Program-made: the position numbers and the translations under genes
Origin: Lampris incognitus
Taxonomy: Eukaryota > Chordata > Actinopteri > Lampriformes > Lampridae
Assembly: GCF_029633865.1 (NCBI RefSeq)
Contig: NC_079212.1
Location: forward strand, 99,791,582-99,855,581
DNA: 64,000 nucleotides
Reading direction: 5' to 3'
Shown: one piece after another, positions 56,469 through 64,000 of the stretch
Numbering within the stretch: the first letter of the stretch is position 1
How the letters are laid out: every line of letters starts with the position of its first letter
Notes under the pieces: model-generated
The model's input: only the letters and a program-made list of their open reading frames with translations
Database searches by the model: none
What the model was told of the DNA's origin: nothing

Positions 56469-57036
56469 GTATTTTTTATATCTTAATTGTTGCAAGAGCG
56501 ATGCTACCCTTAAATTCTTGATGTGTGTCTGCCCTGTCAAAAATCTTTGAGGAGACCTTTGAGAAGGTGACTGTTTGGATTCGTGTGCTGTCCGACATGC
56601 AATTTTAAGTCATTGGCATTGATCCACTTTTCTCATGTAATTGTCATTACATACACCTCATTCAATGTTATTAATTAAACAAAATTCCATCACAAAAACA
56701 AAGACACCATGGGGTTGTGTACGCATTCACAGCTGCAGTGTTGCCATAGTAAGCAATACATTTGGGAGACGGAGCAGTTGCATCCTATTGAACTTGGTCC
56801 TATCGAGCATCTGAATGCATTTGCTTATTAGTGATTTGTTGTGGTTCATGTTCTGAGTGCATCAGATTAATCTTTTTTACATTTGTCACAATTCAAAGAC
56901 ATGAGGTCATACATATGTCGCTTCAGCAGTTCTTTAAAGAGACATTTTTCCCAGCATACATTGTGGCATACTACCACAGCAGGGATGACATAGCTGCAGA
57001 AAATGGCTTTGAATTTTGGGTGCGTTTCATTTGAAG
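56469..57036. other. unassigned sequence
   Basis: No gene or named repeat recognised. Confidence 0.4.
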
Positions 57037-57218
57037 TATCACTGTGTAGGGCGGCACTGTGGTGCAGTGGTTAGCGCGGTCGCCTCACAGCAAGAAAGTC
57101 CCAGGTTCGAGCCCGGGGGTAGTCCAACCTTGGTGGGTCATCCTGGGTCGTCCTCTGTGTGGAGTTTGCATGTTCTCCCCGTGTCTGAGTGGGTTTCCTC
57201 CGGGGGCTGACATATATA

Positions 57219-58836
57219 CACTACCGTTCAAAAGTTTGGGATCACCCAAACAATTTTGTGTTTTCCATGAAAAGTCACACTTATTCACCACCATATGTTG
57301 TGAAATGAATAGAAAATAGAGTCAAGACATTGACAAGGTTAGAAATAATGATTTGTATTTGAAATAAGATTTTTTTTACATCAAACTTTGCTTTCGTCAA
57401 AGAATCCTCCATTTGCAGCAATTACAGCATTGCAGACCTTTGGCATTCTAGCTGTTAATTTGTTGAGGTAATCTGGGGAAATTGCACCCCACGCTTCCAG
57501 AAGCAGCTCCCACAAGTTGGATTGGTTGGATGGGCACTTCTTGCGTACCATACGGTCAAGCTGCTCCCACAACAGCTCAATGGGGTTCAGATCTGGTGAC
57601 TGCGCTGGCCACTCCATTACCGATAGAATACCAGCTGCCTGCTTCTGCTCTAAATAGTTCTTGCACAATTTGGAGGTGTGTTTAGGGTCATTGTCCTGTT
57701 GTAGGATGAAATTGGCTCCAATCAAGCGCTGTCCACTGGGTATGGCATGGCGTTGCAAAATGGAGTGATAGCCTTCCTTATTCAGAATCCCTTTTACCCT
57801 GTACAAATCTCCCACCTTACCAGCACCAAAGCAACCCCAGACCATCACATTACCTCCACCATGCTTAACAGATGGCGTCAGGCATTCTTCCAGCATCTTT
57901 TCATTTGTTCTGCGTCTCACAAACGTTCTTCTTTGTGATCCAAACACCTCAAACTTGGATTCATCCGTCCACAACACTTTTTTCCAGTCTTCCTCTGTCC
58001 AATGTCTGTGTTCTTTTGCCCATCTTAATCTTTTTCTTTTATTGGTCAGTCTCAGATATGGCTTTTTCTTTGCCACTCTGCCCTGAAGCCCAGAATCCCG
58101 CAGCCGCCTCTTCACTGTAGATGTTGACACTGGTGTTTTGCGGGTACTATTTAATGAAGATGCCAGTTGGGGACCTGTGAGGCGTCTGTTTCTCAAACTA
58201 GAGACTCTAATGTACTTATCTTCTTGCTCAGTTGTGCAACGCGGCCTCCCACTTCTTTTTCTACTCTGGTTAGAGCCTGTTTGTGCTGTCCTCTGAAGGG
58301 AGTAGTACACACCGGTGTAGGAAATCTTCAATTTCTTAGCAATTTCTCGCATGGAATAGCCTTCATTTCTAAGAACAAGAATAGACTGTCGAGTTTCAGA
58401 TGAAAGTTCTCTTTTTCTGGCCATTTTGAGCGTTTAATTGACCCCACAAATGTGATGCTCCAGAAACTCAATCTGCTCAAAGGAAGGTCAGTTTTGTAGC
58501 TTCTGTAACGAGCTAAACTGTTTTCAGATGTGTGAACATGATTGCACAAGGGTTTTCTAATCATCAATTAGCCTTCTGAGCCAATGAGCAAACACATTGT
58601 ACCATTAGAACACTGGAGTGATAGTTGCTTGAAATGGGCCTCTATACACCTATGTAGATATTGCACCAAAAACCAGACATTTGCAGCTAGAATAGTCATT
58701 TACCACATTAGCAATGTATAGAGTGTATTTCTTTAAAGTTAAGACTAGTTTAAAGTTATCTTCATTGAAAAGTACAGTGCTTTTCCTTCAAAAATATGGA
58801 CATTTCAATGTGATCCCAAACTTTTGAACGGTAGTG
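57219..58836 (-). mobile_element. Tc1/mariner DD38E (Intruder-type) element, copy 2, canonical ends
   Basis: The tips are CACTACCGTTCAAAAGTTTG at 57219 and its complement at the right end (58836), with TA on both sides (57217-57218 and 58837-58838). The 1618-bp length is normal for the family. Unlike copy 1, the 5' side has its own leader (GGAAGGTCAGTTTTGTAGC, about 58482-58500, onward to 58836). It carries an intact transposase and inserted into the dispersed repeat at 57049. Confidence 0.95.
57381..58424 (-). CDS. Tc1/mariner transposase, DD38E, intact (347 aa)
   Basis: This transposase has the same length and start (MARKRELSSETRQSIL) as the copy at 11216. It keeps the N-terminal paired-type DNA-binding region, GRPR at 59-62, and the triad D154, D244, E283 with 38 residues between the last two. 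Y41 and ML at 177-178 replace F41 and IM of copy 1; Y41 is also seen in the palindromic copy, so it is probably ancestral. No disabling change is visible. With canonical terminal repeats this is the best candidate for an active copy in the window. Activity itself cannot be judged from sequence. Confidence 0.94.
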   Translation of the reverse strand: MARKRELSSETRQSILVLRNEGYSMREIAKKLKISYTGVYYSLQRTAQTGSNQSRKRSGRPRCTTEQEDKYIRVSSLRNRRLTGPQLASSLNSTRKTPVSTSTVKRRLRDSGLQGRVAKKKPYLRLTNKRKRLRWAKEHRHWTEEDWKKVLWTDESKFEVFGSQRRTFVRRRTNEKMLEECLTPSVKHGGGNVMVWGCFGAGKVGDLYRVKGILNKEGYHSILQRHAIPSGQRLIGANFILQQDNDPKHTSKLCKNYLEQKQAAGILSVMEWPAQSPDLNPIELLWEQLDRMVRKKCPSNQSNLWELLLEAWGAISPDYLNKLTARMPKVCNAVIAANGGFFDESKV

Positions 58837-59059
58837 TATAAGTCAGGTAAATTGGCCGTACTAAATTGTCCCTAGGTATGAATGAATGGGTGTGTGTGTG
58901 TGCGTCTGTGTGTCAGCCCTGTGATGACCTGGCGGCCTGTCCAGGGTGTCTCCCTGTCTGCCACCCAATGACTGCTGGAATAGGCTCCAGCATCCCCACG
59001 ACCCTGAGAGCAGGATAAGCAGCTCCGATAATGGATGGATGGATGATATCACTGTGTAC

Positions 59060-60227
<1,168 letters not shown>

Positions 60228-62547
60228 AGTTGGCCCAAACATTGAAGTACCATTGTGAATAGTTGCCCTGTGTGGTGCTTATCCATTGTCTAGACTGTCT
60301 AATACCCCAAATTAAGGTGTGTAGCACCCCCCCCCTTTCCACTCTCTCTCTCTCTTTGTGTGTGTCTCTCTCTGTCTCTCTCTCTTTCCTTCATCCACAC
60401 ACAGTTTCTGATATAAATCATTACTTGACTTTATTCCATGTGAACCAAAGTAAAATGTCTAAATATCCTCGCCCAGAGCTGCTATGTTTTAAACACTGGC
60501 AGCCTGAGTTAGCTATGTCAGATACAAACACATGCATGTGTGTGTGTGCACGTGCGCAAGTGTTTGTGCTTGACATCGATAACTTGTGTTTGTGCTTGAC
60601 ACACACACACACATGCTGGCACACACACGCATGTGCACACACACACAAACACAATGCAATTAATTATAGTGTAAATCGTTTCAGATGGGATAGTCCCTTC
60701 TCTCATCATGTCCCAATATAAATGTTTCTGCACCCAATTGCAAGCTGAGTCCATTCAACCCTGGTCCACTTCCCTTTTTTAAAAGATGCATCCATTTTCA
60801 TACTGTGGACTAACATAATCTTATATCTACTTGTCCCAGCTTATTGTCGCCTTCGTCAAGTACTCTATATTTCGTATGATCAAATGAGTGATGCTGAATT
60901 CTGCAGAGCACCAACGATAATGTCAGCGGAATATGGAAATCACTATGAACTGATGAGGTAATCGGAGACAGACTTGTATCGGCTCACACTTGGGGAATTG
61001 GCTAAAGTCCCCAGTGGAAATCAATGTGATGGGGGAATTCAATCTGTACAGGGAAGGTGCCCTGAAAATCAATCAGTTAATCCACGCATTCCTGCAGAAT
61101 ATCAACAAACTTTACCACAATGTATTATGAATTTACATCCAAAACTTATTGGGTTTGCTTTCGCTAAAAAACGTTATCAGAGTCTGAAATTTGCTGTTAA
61201 CTGTTACGTGTTTATGGAAAATTTTAGAGGATCCTGTCAAAAGTAGTATGATCTATTAAATTTAGTTTCTTGGTCACTTTCAGCTATCACTCTAGTCAAA
61301 TGGTGAAAATGTAAGCAACTCAATGCCTGTTGGATTAAATGGAAATAGTCCTTATTCAGTGGTCACAGGGTACCATCTAGTGGACAGTCTTCTAAATGGG
61401 AACATCCTCTCGAATGTGAATGCACCAACAAGACAAATAGCTGGCATTATGTGCTGGGCCATGAAAGACACTTTAATTCTCTAATTTCTGTCCGAGGTAT
61501 ATTTCAGCGACAAGAAGGGCACATGCCAGGCCTCCTCAGCATGATGCTCTGCAAAACCAAAGCTGCAGTGTACTTTAAGTGGATGGTTTGTGGCATGCAC
61601 ACTGAGTGAGGGGTAGGAGGAGGTTTAAAGCAATCCCTCTCAGAGAATTCAGAACTCAGGGTGAGCCAGAAAAGAAACAGATTCACAACACATTGCTCAA
61701 GAAGACCCATTACATGAGGATGTAGCAAGCATCACCGATGCTAATGCTATAGTCTGCCATTACCCGGGGGTCAGGTTCAGATACAGATACAGCACCCCTT
61801 TGGCTGGAAAGTATTTATCTTCCTTTTCTGTACCACTTGGGCAGAAACTTGACAGAGGGTTTTGAACCTTGGTATGTCCTCTGGTACTGATTTGTAACCG
61901 ACACACTACACAGCTTTTCAATTCGGTTATCGATTTTTACATTTTCTGCTGCGTCACTGTGTTGTTGTTGCTCATGGATTTTCTGAAAGCCATCTTAATC
62001 ATAAAAAAAAATCTTATTTTGATTTGGAACAACTGTTTTTAAAGATTTATTTGTAAAGAAAAGTGAAACCTTGACTTCACCTTCCAATTGCTGTTAGTAG
62101 TTGCTGTTTTAAACAAGCGCCGATTTAGAGAAGACCGGCTGGCTTCACACGGAGAAGAAGAGCAATTCGCTGCGTTTGGCCTTTTCATCCAGCCGGAATA
62201 TTTCAAGTAATGAAACATCGGAAATGTTTTGAGTTTCAACAGCCTCGGACTTCTGTTTCACTCACCTTTGTTTTTGAAAATTGCTGTAGAGGAGTGTTTC
62301 ATTTAAAGCTGTGATAGAAGTAGATCCTAAAATAAACACGAGACACAAAGTAGACGCTTATCTTGTAAAACTAGTTTGAAAAGTTTTTTTAGGTGATAAG
62401 GAAGTTGGATTTCTGCTTTGGGTGGTGCTGAGAGGTGGACAACAGGAGAGAAGCCTATAAACTTGCCTCACAATTGATCAGCAAAAGGGCAAGAATGGGT
62501 TAAATGTTTGTTTGTATGATTTTAAGCTGTCTTTTGTCCTTGTTGGG
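60228..62547. other. unassigned sequence with TG/CA inverted tracts
   Basis: TG-rich (60534-60560) and CA-rich (60598-60655) tracts lie 40-100 bp apart and can pair. AAGTGTTTGTGCTTGACATC and TTGTGTTTGTGCTTGACACA (60558, 60590) are a local direct repeat. Elsewhere no gene or named repeat is recognised. ACCATCTAGTGGACAGT occurs at about 61371 and again at about 62948. Confidence 0.4.
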
Positions 62548-62872
62548 CACAGTGGCCCAGTGGTTAGCACTGTTGCCTCACAGCAAGAAGGTCCTGGGTT
62601 CGAACTCCACGCCATCCCAGGTCCTTTCTGTGTGGAGTTTGCATGTTCTCCCTGTGTCTGCGTGGGTTTCCTCCCACCATCAAAAAGACATGCATGATAG
62701 GGTTACTACTCCTGTCTGTGCCCCTGACCAAGGCAATGGAAAGAACCGGAGTTGGTCCCCGGGTGCTGCAGTTGCCCACTGCTCCTCTACAATAGGATGG
62801 GTTACATGCAGAGAACAAATTTCATTGTAACTTACAATGACAAAATAAAGCAGCTTTCTTCTTATATACAAG
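62548..62872 (+). repeat. tRNA-derived SINE, full length
   Basis: Head CAGTGGCCCAGTGGTTAGCA (A-box-like), B-box GGTTCGAACTCC, body GCCCCTGACCAAGGCAATGG, and 3' tail TTGTAACTTACAATGACAAA with AATAAAGC. This is the same family as 353-594. The tail is similar to LINE 3' ends, which suggests the LINE partner that copies it. A clear target duplication was not found. Confidence 0.8.
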
Positions 62873-63799
62873 GGGTGCAATTTGGAGAGACGGTAGATCA
62901 GACTCCTCTCAGGTTTTGCTTTATGTGGATAGTGTAGTCATAGACCACCATCTAGTGGACAGTGCTGTAAAAACTACTTGGTAAGCAATGATATGGGCTG
63001 GCTTACACGTGTTGCATAAGCAGCAATATCAACTATTCTCTAAGTGTAATGTCATCATGAGTCAAGTTTTTGAGCTGTAGATTTGTCTGCACTCTTTGAA
63101 CCTGATGAAATATATCAGTACTTGACACAACTTCATTGCTGGCCAAGTTAACTTTAACAAATCTCTGCCAGTTTAAAAAAAAAACATTATTGTGAAACCC
63201 TCTTTTGGTGGAATTTTTGACCCCTATACACGCCCCCCCCCCCATTGGTGATGGAGTAGACTACCAGAAATATTGAGGTAGTCTGACGTCAGTGGGAAGA
63301 AACAAAACAAAAAACAACTGCAGTGCAAACTGTCAATCAGAGGTTCCTCCCCACGCCTCCTGTTCTGGAGATGCACGCCACCCCCCAACTGCCCCCCCCC
63401 CCAAAAAAAAATCTGGCTCTTCACCCCACATATCAGCCTTTTTCAAAAGCGTGTACTGGTTTGAAACAGTGGAAATATTGGAAATCAGTAAATATACACA
63501 GGAAAGTAGAGTTGTAATGTAAAAAAGATGGAACAGATTGAAGCGACAAAGTTGACAGAGACGCTGTATGTACATGGACCAGGGACTTTGTGTCCCAAAG
63601 CCAGATAAGTAGGTTAGAGAGCTAACTTTGGGCTTTGGCTTGGACTTTTCTTCTCACTACAGAGACTCCTTTGACTGCTGATCTTAGATGTTCTCTCCTT
63701 TATATCATGTGAGCATCTAAGTCACATTTCTTGTGTTTTGCTGTGCAAAATTAGTTTGGCTGGTACAACAAATTTGCAAAGTTGCATCTGAAAAAGGCA
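62873..63799. other. unassigned sequence with C-runs
   Basis: C-runs at 63232-63243 and 63391-63402 are followed by A-runs. No coding region is recognised. Confidence 0.4.
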
Positions 63800-64000
63800 G
63801 AGTTGTAAAAACCAGGTCCAGAAAGTAAAAGTCCAAACCATGTATTTGCTCCACTCATGCACTACAGCAGCAGATTCTAGTCAACACCGCTCCTCAACTA
63901 GGTAGGGAAAACTAGCTAATGAAATCAGCTGGTTTAGTAACATGGTTGGAGCAAATACACAGTTTGGACATTTACTTTCTGGACCTGGTTTTTACAACTC
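63800..64000. mobile_element. MITE-like inverted repeat at the window edge
   Basis: The arms 63800-63853 and 63947-64000 are inverted copies of about 54 bp (GAGTTGTAAAAACCAGGTCC at the outer tip) with a few mismatches. A loop of about 93 bp lies between. The window ends exactly at the right tip, so the full extent and any target duplication cannot be seen. Confidence 0.65.

Larger units (their letters stand above)
57049..59046 (+). repeat. tRNA-headed dispersed repeat, split by a DD38E element
   Basis: The 5' half (57049-57216) has the A-box-like GTGGTGCAGTGGTTAGCG and B-box GGTTCGAGCCCG. The 3' half (58839-59046) resumes with AGTCAGGTAAATTGGCCG through GGATGGATGGATG. A 12-bp duplication TATCACTGTGTA (57037-57048 and 59047-59058) shows that the two halves were one insertion before the transposon landed. 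About 25 bp just before the junction are missing relative to other copies. Confidence 0.88.

Overview
The window looks like repeat-rich, intergenic or intronic DNA from a ray-finned (teleost) fish. The evidence is the repeat cast: several L2/CR1-type LINEs, RTE and Rex3-like LINEs, a Tx1-clade L1, a Penelope-like element, tRNA-derived SINEs, BED/hAT-like and THAP/DDE transposons, many Tc1/mariner elements, and long CA/TG, AT and TC microsatellites. I found no convincing intact host gene. The host-derived pieces are a retrocopy fragment of TTC27, a decayed 18S rRNA fragment, and a duplicated exon-like module of unknown identity near 48.3-49.6 kb. Family names rest on recognising protein motifs by eye, not on a database search.

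Layout. 0-7.7 kb: a SINE, a decayed L2 LINE with an SGNH-esterase ORF1, the 3' half of a LINE with a restriction-like endonuclease, and RTE-like remnants. 8-10.5 kb: a solo LTR, a SINE-like repeat carrying a CA tract, and a Rex3-like tail. 11-12.6 kb: a Tc1-family element with an intact DD38E transposase and an abnormal duplicated end. 13.5-17.2 kb: a non-autonomous DNA element, a Penelope GIY-YIG fragment, the TTC27 pseudogene and a Gypsy RT fragment. 20-27.1 kb: a nested stack (an old repeat split by an RTE and then by a SINE), then two Tc1 elements fused at one shared TA.

28.9-37.7 kb: a nearly full-length Tx1-clade L1 (minus strand) sits inside the A-box of a tRNA-like repeat with a 20-bp target duplication, and its ORF1 is split by a 2.9-kb THAP/DDE transposon. 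38.5-44 kb: an inverted pair of the same tRNA-like repeat, a hAT-like C-terminal exon, the 18S fragment and an 8-bp-TSD MITE. 44.1-48.3 kb: a BED/hAT-like transposon that has taken two later insertions, a DD36E Tc1 element and a palindromic derivative of the DD38E element. 48.3-53.3 kb: the exon-like duplication with a minisatellite, then L2/CR1 LINE sequence. 55-59 kb: a SINE, possible LTRs, and a second, canonical DD38E copy with an intact transposase nested in a SINE-like repeat. 59-64 kb: mostly unassigned sequence with microsatellites, one SINE and an inverted-repeat MITE at the edge.

The most interesting content is the DD38E (Intruder-type) family. Two copies encode full 347-residue transposases that differ by about three residues. 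One copy has had its 5' end replaced by an inverted copy of its own 3' end. A third copy is a hairpin built from two such chimeric ends, so the rearranged form seems to have been mobile. The nested insertions and their target-site duplications give a readable relative order of events.
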